From assembly GCA_017620875.1 (NCBI GenBank), contig JAGAUH010000161.1:1-9506 (forward strand): DNA of 9,506 nucleotides, in the 5' to 3' direction. The notes beneath the pieces are model-generated. The model ran no database searches. It saw only the letters and a list, made by a program, of their open reading frames with translations, and was not told the DNA's origin. Below, one piece after another: positions 1-6,281 of the stretch. Position numbers and translations under genes: made by a program. The stretch comes from Clostridia bacterium (lineage in GTDB: Bacteria; Bacillota; Clostridia; Christensenellales; Borkfalkiaceae). The stretch's first letter is position 1, and each line of letters begins with the position of its first letter.

Positions 1-1
1 A

Positions 2-301
2 TATTTGCATGGATGTGATTGTACAAGTCTTATGGTAACAATAAAATCTGCTTTAAAATCTAACGATAGCAACGATTACGCCTACGAAATTAGCTCAAAC
101 GAAAAAAAACGTATGGAAAACTTGTTAAACATAAACTCTATAGAGCTTTATGCCCGTTCTTATTACGAAACGTTAAGGGGATTTAGATGGCTAAACGGAT
201 ATTGCAATACCCACGGAATAAAACTTATAAACCTATCTACTCAAACCGTAATAGATAGTATACCTAGAGACACAATAGAAAACGTTTTAAAAGGAGAATA
301 A
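2..301 (+). CDS. C-terminal end of a DUF115/sialyltransferase-like surface-polysaccharide protein (5' truncated by window edge)
   Basis: Only the last ~99 residues are visible. The frame is open to the left edge (a Tyr codon at 2-4), so the true start lies outside the window and the TTG at 5 should not be taken as a start. The visible part begins YLHGCDC, which resembles the '(I)YLxGxD' strand found in DUF115/MptE-like proteins and the related bacterial sialyltransferase-like families. It then runs through a helical stretch (YYETLRGFRWLNGYC) into THGIKLINLSTQ, like the terminal 'GIKIINLTP' strand of those families. The C-terminal domain of the aldolase gene at 960 ends in the same way (LAGFDGY, then a helix, then EFLTTPKKL), so the two are probably related. 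The stop codon directly abuts the next ATG, with that gene's ribosome site inside this reading frame, which points to one operon. A role as glycosyltransferase or glycan-modifying enzyme is inferred from context and not proven. Confidence 0.55.
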   Translation, partial: YLHGCDCTSLMVTIKSALKSNDSNDYAYEISSNEKKRMENLLNINSIELYARSYYETLRGFRWLNGYCNTHGIKLINLSTQTVIDSIPRDTIENVLKGE

Positions 302-967
302 ATGAGAGTCGTTGCCGTTGTTCCAATGAAATTAAACAATAAAAGACTTCCCCAGAAAAACACTAAACCTTTTACCAACGGAAAGCCTTTATGCTACTAT
401 ATTCTTTCAACTCTTTTAACAATAAAAAAAATAGATGAAGTCTACGTGTATTGTAGCAATCCTGACATACAAGCTTTTTTACCACAAGGTGTTAAATACT
501 TAAAAAGGAGTCCTTTATTAGACCAAGACACCACAAAAATGAACGAAGTACTATCTTGTTTTGCTAAAGATGTTCCTGCAGACGTTTACGTTATGACTCA
601 TACCACTGCCCCTTTTATCAAGGCAGAAAGCATTTTAAAAGGAATAAATGCGGTCACTTTAGAAAACTTTGATTCTTCTTTTGCGGTAAAAAAAATACAA
701 GATTTTTTATGGAAAGACAACACCCCTTTTAATTATCAATTAGATAACATTCCAAGAACACAAGACTTACCACCTTTTTTTGCAGAAACTTCTGGTTTTT
801 ACGTTTATAAAAAAGATATAATTTTAAATATGAACAGAAGAATAGGAAACTCTCCTTTCCTTGTAGAAATTGGCGAAATAGAAAGTATAGATATAGATGA
901 GGCAGAAGATTTTGAAATTGCAGATTCTGTTTTTAATCATATTATCAAAGGAACCAACAATGAATAG
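302..967 (+). CDS. CMP-sugar cytidylyltransferase, acylneuraminate cytidylyltransferase (NeuA/PseF-like) family
   Basis: This 221-residue protein has the usual length of NeuA-type CMP-nonulosonate synthetases, which couple CTP to a 2-keto-3-deoxy sugar acid and release pyrophosphate. The N-terminal nucleotide loop is VVPMKLNNKRLPQKN (residues 6-20), the counterpart of the family's 'IPARxGSKxxPxKN'. THTTAPF (99-105) matches the 'LQPTSPL' segment, PRTQDLPPFFAETSGFYVY (151-169) the substrate/dimer region, and ESIDIDEAEDFEIA (194-207) the C-terminal 'IDxxxD' acidic motif that binds metal. The loop lacks the usual Arg-Gly-Gly-Ser and has Lys-Leu-Asn-Asn instead, so the acceptor sugar is probably not ordinary Neu5Ac. 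The ATG follows AAAAGGAG (289-296) at a normal distance and starts right after the stop of the upstream gene. The 3' end overlaps the aldolase gene by 8 bp, which suggests translational coupling. The family call is secure; the exact sugar is unknown. Confidence 0.85.
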   Translation: MRVVAVVPMKLNNKRLPQKNTKPFTNGKPLCYYILSTLLTIKKIDEVYVYCSNPDIQAFLPQGVKYLKRSPLLDQDTTKMNEVLSCFAKDVPADVYVMTHTTAPFIKAESILKGINAVTLENFDSSFAVKKIQDFLWKDNTPFNYQLDNIPRTQDLPPFFAETSGFYVYKKDIILNMNRRIGNSPFLVEIGEIESIDIDEAEDFEIADSVFNHIIKGTNNE

Positions 968-2543
968 AATTAATATTTTAGATTGCACGTTAAGAGATGG
1001 TGGCTATTGCAATAATTGGAATTTTGGTTTTGACAACATAAAAAAAATAGTAAACAATCTTCTAGAATCCAAAATAGATATAATCGAATGCGGATTTTTA
1101 ACAGATTCTTTTAAAAATCATCCACCCTTTTCTTTTTCTAAATTTAATAATCTAGAACAAATTAAAAATATAATCCCTCAAAACAAACAGCATTGCAAAT
1201 TTGTCGCAATGATAAACTTTGGTGATTTTGACATCTCTAACTTACCACAACACGATAGCAATTCTGCCCTTGACGGTATAAGGGTTGCCTTTCATAAAAA
1301 AGATTTAAAGGATGCATTACAAGTTTGCAAAAAAATAAAAGAAAAAGGCTATTTAGTATTTGTTCAGCCAATGCTTTCTTCTTGTTATTCCGACTCAGAG
1401 TTTTTATCATTAATAGAAAAAGTTAATCAATTTACTCCATATGCGTTTTATATTGTAGATAGTTTTGGAACTATATCTGTAAAAAATCTTGTAAGATTAT
1501 TTTACATTGTCGAAAATAATTTAAATAGAAATATTTGGATAGGATTTCACTCTCATAATAATATGCAGTTGGCATTTTCTAACGCTCAAAGCTTATTAGA
1601 CATACAGGTAAATCGCAACATAATTATAGATTCCTCTATTTTCGGAATGGGAAGAGGAGCAGGAAATTTAAACACAGAATTGTTTTTAAATTGTTTAAAT
1701 GAGGATTTTGGTACAGACTATAAATTACCACCTATTTTAAACGTTATAGATGAAATTTTAAATGACTTTTACAAAAAAAATCCTTGGGGGTATTCGTTAC
1801 AAACTTATCTTTCTGCAAAACACAATATCCACCCTAATTACGCATCGTTTTTAACAGATAAAAACACTTTAACTATAGAAGACATAAATAAAATTTTTTG
1901 TTTAATGGATGAAAACAAAAAATACTCGTTTGATAAAAAATATATCGAACAATTATATTTGAGTTACATGTCACAATCCCCTATTTTAACAGTTGCTCCA
2001 TTTTTAGCAGAAACCCTAAAAAATAATACTATTTTATTAATTGCTCCAGGCAAAACTTCGGAAACGGAAAAAGAAAAAATAATTGCTTTTGCCAATCAAA
2101 GTGACGTTATATCTATAAGTATTAACTTTAATTATTCTCACCTTGATCCTAAATGGATATTTATTAGCAATTTAAGAAGATTTAAACAACTACCTCAAAA
2201 ATATCATAGTAAATTAATAACAACATCTAATATCCCGTGCGATAATGCTTATTATAAAGCAAAATATAGTAGCTTATTGTTACCAGAAGAAGGTATAGAA
2301 GATAATGCTGGCTTAATGGCAATAAAACTATTAATATCTTTAGGTGTAAAGAAAATTAAACTTGCAGGTTTTGATGGATATTCTGCTCACGAAGAAGAAA
2401 ACTTTATAAATAATTTAACCTTAGCAATAAATAACTCTTTAGCAGAAAAGATGAATATTGGTATGTCTAAAATGTTAAAAGAATTTAGCAAAACAATAAG
2501 TTTGGAGTTTTTAACCACTCCTAAAAAATTAACAATTTGTTAA
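960..2543 (+). CDS. HMGL-family (DmpG-like) aldolase fused to a DUF115/sialyltransferase-like C-terminal domain
   Basis: This is a 527-residue two-domain protein. Residues 1 to about 275 form an HMG-CoA-lyase-like TIM barrel. LDCTLRDGGY (7-16) supplies the catalytic Arg12 and metal-binding Asp13, HSHNN (197-201) supplies the two metal His, and GMGRGAGN (229-236) is the glycine-rich family signature. Relatives such as 4-hydroxy-2-oxovalerate aldolase cleave or form pyruvate-aldehyde adducts with a divalent metal. After a connecting stretch, residues ~355-527 form a second domain beginning ILLIAPGKT and containing KIKLAGFDGYS (466-475), the pattern of DUF115/sialyltransferase-like folds. It resembles the tail of the gene ending at 301. 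The start at ATG 960 is preferred over the in-frame ATG at 897: AAAGGA lies just upstream, and the family N-terminus begins directly before the DCTLRDGG motif. It overlaps the cytidylyltransferase gene by 8 bp. An aldolase making a keto-deoxy acid for CMP activation is an inference from the gene order. Confidence 0.8.
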   Translation: MNRINILDCTLRDGGYCNNWNFGFDNIKKIVNNLLESKIDIIECGFLTDSFKNHPPFSFSKFNNLEQIKNIIPQNKQHCKFVAMINFGDFDISNLPQHDSNSALDGIRVAFHKKDLKDALQVCKKIKEKGYLVFVQPMLSSCYSDSEFLSLIEKVNQFTPYAFYIVDSFGTISVKNLVRLFYIVENNLNRNIWIGFHSHNNMQLAFSNAQSLLDIQVNRNIIIDSSIFGMGRGAGNLNTELFLNCLNEDFGTDYKLPPILNVIDEILNDFYKKNPWGYSLQTYLSAKHNIHPNYASFLTDKNTLTIEDINKIFCLMDENKKYSFDKKYIEQLYLSYMSQSPILTVAPFLAETLKNNTILLIAPGKTSETEKEKIIAFANQSDVISISINFNYSHLDPKWIFISNLRRFKQLPQKYHSKLITTSNIPCDNAYYKAKYSSLLLPEEGIEDNAGLMAIKLLISLGVKKIKLAGFDGYSAHEEENFINNLTLAINNSLAEKMNIGMSKMLKEFSKTISLEFLTTPKKLTIC

Positions 2544-2582
2544 AATTTTATTGTAAACACAGTAATAACAAAACGTATAAAA

Positions 2583-2619
2583 AAGGTACTAGATTTTTCT
2601 AGTACCTTAATTTTATTTT
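2583..2619. terminator. Hairpin terminator after the carbohydrate operon, probably bidirectional
   Basis: An 11-bp perfect stem (2583-2593 with 2598-2608, core GGTACTAGA/TCTAGTACC) closes on a TTTT loop and is followed by AATTTTATTTT. It sits about 40 nt after the aldolase stop. Six A residues lie directly before the stem, giving a U-run on the minus-strand transcript too, so it could also stop late read-through from pckG. Confidence 0.85.
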
Positions 2620-2680
2620 ACAAAAAATACAAGTGGCTAAATAATGAAAGGTTTAACGGATTAGATACGAGTTAGACGCA

Positions 2681-2722
2681 AAAAATAAAGAGCACCTACA
2701 TAAGTAAGTGCTCTTTTTTATT
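2681..2722. terminator. Second hairpin terminator, bidirectional, downstream of pckG
   Basis: AAAGAGCAC (2687-2695) pairs with GTGCTCTTT (2708-2716). The stem continues through one C/A mismatch into TAC/GTA, with an ATAA loop. The 3' side runs into a T-tract (2714-2719), and the 5' side is preceded by AAAAATAAAG, which reads CTTTATTTTT on the minus strand. It is therefore well placed to end the minus-strand pckG transcript and to back up the terminator at 2583. Confidence 0.8.
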
Positions 2723-2746
2723 TAAATAAAGCGATTATTAAAGTGG

Positions 2747-2854
2747 CTAGATACAAGTTTTACAAGGCTCGATAAATTTTTAAGATTTGGTAGACCTTGT
2801 TGGTCACCAAAGTTTAAAAATTTAACAGTAAACGCGGTAAAACGAAGTATATAG
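2747..2854. repeat. ~108-bp imperfect palindrome in the intergenic region (REP/MITE-like or structured RNA)
   Basis: The arms pair in three blocks. The outer block is CTAGATAC (2747-2754) with GTATATAG (2847-2854), with one mismatch. The middle block is GTTTTAC (2757-2763) with GTAAAAC (2837-2843). The inner block is a ~21-bp near-continuous stem, 2773-2796 with 2802-2824, with one bulged A at 2792, one A/G mismatch and a TTGTT loop. No protein is encoded and no T-run follows directly, so it is not a simple terminator. It lies between the pckG stop and that gene's terminator, so it would be part of the pckG 3' untranslated RNA. AAGTGGCTA just outside the left arm (2741-2749) recurs exactly at 2631-2639, followed by AGATACGAGTT (2663-2673), which resembles AGATACAAGTT (2750-2759). 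This hints at a second, decayed copy. Confidence 0.6.
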
Positions 2855-2863
2855 ACTCTTTAA

Positions 2864-4621
2864 TTAGTTTAGTTTTGCCTTTAACTTAGCCAACTCTTCT
2901 TTTAATTCTTTAGGAAGTCTGTCGCCAAATTGAGCGTAGAATTCTTCGATTCCCTTAACTTCTTCTACCCAGTTTGCTTTGTCAACCGTTAATAATTCTT
3001 TAATAGTATCGATAGTGATATCTAATCCTTCGATATTGATATCTTCTGCTTTTGGTAAGAAACCGATAGGGCTTTCTACAGCGTCTACCTTATCTTCGCA
3101 ACGAGCTAAAATCCACTCTAATACTCTTAGGTTGTCACCAAATCCTGGCCAAATGAAATGTCCTTCGTCATCAGTTCTAAACCAGTTAACGTTAAAGATT
3201 TTAGGCTTATTAGCAATTTTTGTACCCATGTTAATCCAGTGAGCAAAGTAGTCTGCCATGTTATATCCAACGAAAGGTCTCATAGCCATAGGGTCACGTC
3301 TTACAACACCAACAGCGCCTGTTGCAGCAGCAGTTGTTTCAGAAGCCATGATAGATCCTACGAATACACCGCCGTTCCAATCTCTTGATTGATATACAAG
3401 CGGAGCGGTTTTTGCTCTTCTACCACCAAATACGATAGCAGATAGTGGAACACCCATAGGTGCTTCGAACTCGCTAGAAATACAAGGACAGTTGATAGCA
3501 GGAGCAGTGAAACGAGAGTTAGGGTGAGCGCCCTTTTCTCCGCTAGTGCAATCCCACATTTCGCCCTTCCAGTTTTTAGCGTTTTTAGGAGGATTTTTAT
3601 CCATACCTTCCCACCAAACAGTGTTATTGTCTAAGTTATGAACAACATTTGTAAAGATTGTATCTTTTTTAGTTGCTAAAAGTGCGTTAGGGTTAGACTT
3701 CATGCTAGTTCCTGGAGCAACTCCAAAGAATCCGTTTTCTGGGTTGATAGCCCAAAGTCTTCCGTCTTTGCCTACTCTAATCCAAGCGATATCGTCACCA
3801 ACACACCATACTTTGTAACCTTTCTTTTGGTATAATTCTGGTGGAATTAACATTGCTAAGTTTGTCTTTCCGCAAGCAGAAGGGAAAGCAGCAGCAATAT
3901 ATTTAACTTCTCCTTGAGGGTTTTCTACGCCTAGGATAAGCATATGTTCTGCCATCCAACCTTCGTTTTTACCTTGATAAGAAGCAATTCTTAAAGCGAA
4001 ACATTTTTTACCTAGTAAAACGTTTCCGCCGTAACCAGAGTTAACAGACCAAATTGTGTTATCTTCTGGGAAGTGTAAAATATATCTCTTTTCTGCATCT
4101 AGAGTAGCCTTAGAGTGTAATCCTCTAACGAAATCGTTGCTATCGCCTAGAGCGTCTAATACTGATTTACCAATTCTTGTCATAATCTTCATAGAAATTA
4201 CAACGTAGATAGAATCCGTAATTTCGATACCTGCTTTGCTAAATGGAGAACCAACTGCACCCATAGAGAAAGGAATAACGTACATTGTTTTACCCTTCAT
4301 AGAGCCATCGAAAATTTCGCCTACTTTAGAGTATGCTTCTTGTGGATCCATCCAGTTATTAATAGGACCAGCATCGTCTTTATCTTTGCAACAAATAAAA
4401 GTTCTTCCTTCTACTCTGGCAACGTCGTTAACGTCTGATAAGTGAAGGTAGCAGTTAGGTAGTAAATCTTCGTTTAACTTAATGATTTCTCCCGTGCTAA
4501 GAGCCTCTTGTCTTAACTCTTCTAATTGTGATTCTTCGCCAGTGATCCATACAACTTTCTCTGGTTTGCAAAGAGCAATACTGTCATCTACAAATTTTAA
4601 AACTTGCTTGTTTGTTGTCAT
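2864..4621 (-). CDS. pckG: Phosphoenolpyruvate carboxykinase, GTP-dependent
   Basis: This cytosolic enzyme interconverts oxaloacetate + GTP with PEP + CO2 + GDP, for gluconeogenesis or, in fermenters, anaplerotic CO2 fixation. At 585 residues it is full length for the GTP class. The P-loop FPSACGKTN (246-254) carries the reactive Cys250 that is the hallmark of GTP-PEPCK. VGDDIAW (274-280) is the kinase-2/metal motif. LGKKCFALRIA (203-213) and AEHMLILG (224-231) supply the conserved Lys and His of the Mn site. AHPNSRFTAPA (365-375) is the substrate region. WFRTDDEGHFIWPGFGDN (480-497) holds the Phe residues that sandwich guanine. The ATG follows AGGAGG at a 5-nt spacing, so the start is secure. 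It is transcribed alone, away from its neighbours, with its own promoter (4670-4699) and terminator (2681-2722). It converges on the carbohydrate operon and shows no sign of linkage to it. The ATP-type enzyme (pckA) is excluded by the motifs. Confidence 0.97.
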   Translation of the reverse strand: MTTNKQVLKFVDDSIALCKPEKVVWITGEESQLEELRQEALSTGEIIKLNEDLLPNCYLHLSDVNDVARVEGRTFICCKDKDDAGPINNWMDPQEAYSKVGEIFDGSMKGKTMYVIPFSMGAVGSPFSKAGIEITDSIYVVISMKIMTRIGKSVLDALGDSNDFVRGLHSKATLDAEKRYILHFPEDNTIWSVNSGYGGNVLLGKKCFALRIASYQGKNEGWMAEHMLILGVENPQGEVKYIAAAFPSACGKTNLAMLIPPELYQKKGYKVWCVGDDIAWIRVGKDGRLWAINPENGFFGVAPGTSMKSNPNALLATKKDTIFTNVVHNLDNNTVWWEGMDKNPPKNAKNWKGEMWDCTSGEKGAHPNSRFTAPAINCPCISSEFEAPMGVPLSAIVFGGRRAKTAPLVYQSRDWNGGVFVGSIMASETTAAATGAVGVVRRDPMAMRPFVGYNMADYFAHWINMGTKIANKPKIFNVNWFRTDDEGHFIWPGFGDNLRVLEWILARCEDKVDAVESPIGFLPKAEDINIEGLDITIDTIKELLTVDKANWVEEVKGIEEFYAQFGDRLPKELKEELAKLKAKLN

Positions 4622-4669
4622 TTTATCCTCCTAAAACTTTTAAAAAAGTATTTTTTACCATTTGATGAT

Positions 4670-4716
4670 ATTGTACCATATTTTGCTAGTCTTTGTAAAG
4701 AATTTTTTAAAAATTC
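4670..4716 (-). promoter_or_regulatory. pckG promoter with an AT-rich palindrome upstream of the -35
   Basis: Read on the minus strand, TTTACA (-35, 4694-4699), an 18-bp spacer and TACAAT (-10, 4670-4675) form a good sigma-A promoter. A TG lies one base before the -10 (extended -10). The predicted transcript starts near 4663, giving a 5' leader of about 40 nt that ends in the AGGAGG ribosome site (4627-4632). Immediately upstream of the -35 is the 17-bp palindrome GAATTTTT-T-AAAAATTC (4700-4716), which could act as an UP element or an operator. Confidence 0.75.
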
Positions 4717-4725
4717 ATTTTTTAT

Positions 4726-4826
4726 TTTAGACAAAAAATTACCTTTTTAACTTTTACTAGTCAATTTTTGCTAATACGCGTAATATATAATATTATTATA
4801 AAATAAATTTTGTCTAAACTTTAGAC
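4726..4826. promoter_or_regulatory. Inverted repeat and palindrome between pckG and the 4846 gene (candidate operators)
   Basis: TTTAGACAAAA (4726-4736) and TTTTGTCTAAA (4808-4818) are a perfect 11-bp inverted repeat about 82 bp apart centre to centre. The right arm is also half of a perfect 15-bp palindrome, GTCTAAA-C-TTTAGAC (4812-4826). Three TTTAGAC half-sites in one divergent promoter region look like binding sites for a dimeric regulator. The left site lies upstream of the pckG -35. The palindrome lies just downstream of the predicted -10 of the rightward gene, where a repressor would block transcription. The regulator is unknown. Confidence 0.5.
4768..4796 (+). promoter_or_regulatory. 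Probable promoter of the uncharacterised gene at 4846
   Basis: TTGCTA (4768-4773) and TATTAT (4791-4796) are separated by 17 bp. The tract is so AT-rich that TATAAT at 4786-4791 is an alternative -10 without a well-placed -35. Transcription from the first pair would start near 4803, just before the GTCTAAA-C-TTTAGAC palindrome. Confidence 0.5.
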
Positions 4827-4845
4827 TTATTTTTGGTGAGGTAAA

Positions 4846-5823
4846 ATGAGTTATTTAAAAAAAATTTGCTTGTTAAAAGAATATAAGGCAGGGCTATCTA
4901 CCACGGGCAAAAAACTAAGCGGTATGATTAAGTGCGAAGATTTTGTTAGCGGAACTAAATTAGAGTTATCCATTTTAGATTTAGCCCCACCCCAAAACGA
5001 CAATTATCTTTTATTTATAGGAAATAGCAATAAAAACGTGGTGTATACCATAAATAGCGGATTTGCCTATTTTAACTGCAGTAAAGAAGTTTTAGATATT
5101 TCTTTGCCGTTTGGCGCGATAATTATACTAGAAAAAACGCAAGAAGTAGTTATGTTTGGCAAAACGCTAGACTACCCCTTAGAACTAAAAGATTTTTTAA
5201 AAATTTATAAAGAAAAAAGTTTAACGCTATATCTAGAAGAAGAACGAATAGAAAAAGAAATAGACAATGCTTACGAATATTCTGACGACGTGGTAGCAAC
5301 CGAAAATTATTACGAAAACGACGACGTAGATTTAAAAAATTTAACCTTAAAGGACGGATATGAAGAACTTAAAAATGAAAGTGTTGACAACGCAGATTTC
5401 CTTAAAAAAGAAGAACAAGAAAAAGAAGATAACGCTATTAAAAATGAACAATCTACTTGCCCTATCCAAGAAGAATTGACTAGTAAAGACTGCCCCGATT
5501 TATTAGAGTTTTCCACAACTCTACAAGATAGTTCTTTAGAGTGTTTTAGTATAAACGAAGACGTAGAAAACTTGCTAAATTCTTACCCTAGATTTGCCGA
5601 ACTAGAAAATGCAATTTACAAAAGTAGATGGGTTATAATTAGTTTAGAAGGGTGCGAATACTATTTTGGTAGAGCAACTTTGCAAGACGAAGGATACCTT
5701 TGTTACGCCGTTAAAGGCGAAATGGGCGCTTGCCCAAAAGAACTAGAAAATTTGGCGACTTTTATACCTTCGCCTTATAGTAAAAACGCGGGATATTACG
5801 TAATGTTTCAAAAAGAAAATTAG
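4846..5823 (+). CDS. Uncharacterised two-domain clostridial protein with an acidic linker
   Basis: I do not recognise a function. The 325-residue protein has three parts. Residues 1 to ~120 form a predicted beta-rich domain starting YLKKICLLKEYKAGLSTTGK and containing LDISLPFGAIIILEK (83-97). Residues ~126-240 form a charged, Glu/Asp/Lys/Asn-rich linker of low complexity, probably disordered. Residues ~247-323 form a compact C-terminal domain with WVIISLEGCEYYFG (262-275), YLCYAVKG (284-291), PKELENLATFIPSP (297-310) and GYYVMF (316-321). From memory, the 'GxxYxCYGVPG... PPEEL... WLPL... GYWxMY' pattern of that last domain occurs in conserved uncharacterised clostridial proteins. No signal peptide or membrane helix is seen, so it is probably cytoplasmic. 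GGTGAGGT (4835-4842) sits just before the ATG. The gene lies 85 bp upstream of the Veg-like gene on the same strand and may partly co-transcribe with it, since no terminator hairpin separates them. Confidence 0.75.
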   Translation: MSYLKKICLLKEYKAGLSTTGKKLSGMIKCEDFVSGTKLELSILDLAPPQNDNYLLFIGNSNKNVVYTINSGFAYFNCSKEVLDISLPFGAIIILEKTQEVVMFGKTLDYPLELKDFLKIYKEKSLTLYLEEERIEKEIDNAYEYSDDVVATENYYENDDVDLKNLTLKDGYEELKNESVDNADFLKKEEQEKEDNAIKNEQSTCPIQEELTSKDCPDLLEFSTTLQDSSLECFSINEDVENLLNSYPRFAELENAIYKSRWVIISLEGCEYYFGRATLQDEGYLCYAVKGEMGACPKELENLATFIPSPYSKNAGYYVMFQKEN

Positions 5824-5863
5824 TAATTTTTTTAAAAAATCGTTAGAAATTATTTTTTTGTTT

Positions 5864-5872
5864 TGATATAAT
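5864..5872 (+). promoter_or_regulatory. Extended -10 promoter of the veg-like gene
   Basis: TG-A-TATAAT (5864-5872) is a perfect extended -10. The region 17-18 bp upstream (TTAGAA, 5843-5848) is a weak -35. Transcription would begin near 5879, leaving a ~30-nt leader with the ribosome site AAGGGAGG (5892-5899). Confidence 0.65.
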
Positions 5873-5908
5873 AAAGCCGAAAAAAAACGTTAAGGGAGGC
5901 TTTAATAT

Positions 5909-6148
5909 ATGATAAAAGATAACAAAAAAGGCATAACTCCAACGGACTTAGCAAAAATAAAAGAAAAGATAAACTTGCTTTATAGCAACGGCGAAATTTT
6001 TAATTTAACCTTTATAAAAGGCAAACAAAAAAAACAAAAAGAGTATAAAATTTGCGGTGTTTATTCTAGTTTTTTTAGAGTTGTTTGCAATGAAGAAACC
6101 ATAAGCGTAAACTACGTAGACTTACTAATCGGACTAGTAGAATTTTAA
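5909..6148 (+). CDS. Veg family protein (small regulator-like protein)
   Basis: This 79-residue protein matches the Veg family in size (B. subtilis Veg is 86 residues) and in pattern. It has an N-terminal helix (TDLAKIKEKINLLYSNG, 12-28), a basic glycine turn (KGKQKKQKEYKICGVY, 37-52), a strand with FFRVV (55-59) and the ending ISVNYVDLLIGLVEF (65-79). That ending parallels the Veg tail 'VSYSYADILTETVEL'. In B. subtilis, Veg is abundant and stimulates biofilm matrix gene expression; its role in clostridia is unclear. The gene has its own extended -10 promoter, an AAGGGAGG ribosome site 9 nt before the ATG, and a strong terminator ~75 bp after the stop, so it is well expressed or at least cleanly insulated. 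It is more divergent than typical Veg, which lowers certainty. The usual neighbours (yabG, ispE) are not visible here. Confidence 0.72.
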   Translation: MIKDNKKGITPTDLAKIKEKINLLYSNGEIFNLTFIKGKQKKQKEYKICGVYSSFFRVVCNEETISVNYVDLLIGLVEF

Positions 6149-6223
6149 CTTTTTATAACTATAAATAACAAAAAAATTAAATTATAAAAATAAAAAATTA
6201 TATATATTTTTAAACACAAAATT

Positions 6224-6260
6224 AGGCGTTTGCTTTTTTGCAAACGCCTTTTTATTTTTT
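6224..6260 (+). terminator. Strong intrinsic terminator after the veg-like gene
   Basis: A perfect 10-bp stem AGGCGTTTGC/GCAAACGCCT (6224-6233 with 6240-6249) with a six-T loop is followed by TTTTATTTTTT. The surface-protein frame on the opposite strand ends at 6282, so this hairpin probably serves both convergent units. The minus-strand U-run (AATTTTG) is weaker. Confidence 0.9.
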
Positions 6261-6281
6261 AGTTTTTATGGTTTTTGTGTT

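Noticed and set aside
897..959. In-frame ATG at 897 as the start of the aldolase gene
   Set aside because: It would add 21 residues before the family's normal N-terminus and overlap the cytidylyltransferase gene by 71 bp. ATG 960 has AAAGGA at a proper distance.
2979..3388. Plus-strand open frames opposite pckG (also 4236-4445)
   Set aside because: They are antisense shadows of a well-supported gene, with no ribosome site and no recognisable protein pattern.
5310..5516. Minus-strand frame rich in Ser/Phe/Leu
   Set aside because: It is the antisense of the acidic Glu/Lys linker in the 4846 gene; the composition follows from the complement.
5873..5903. AAAGCC...GGCTTT inverted repeat that would hide the veg-like ribosome site
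   Set aside because: The left half lies before the predicted transcription start (~5879), so it would not be in the RNA. The stem is only 6 bp with a 19-nt loop.
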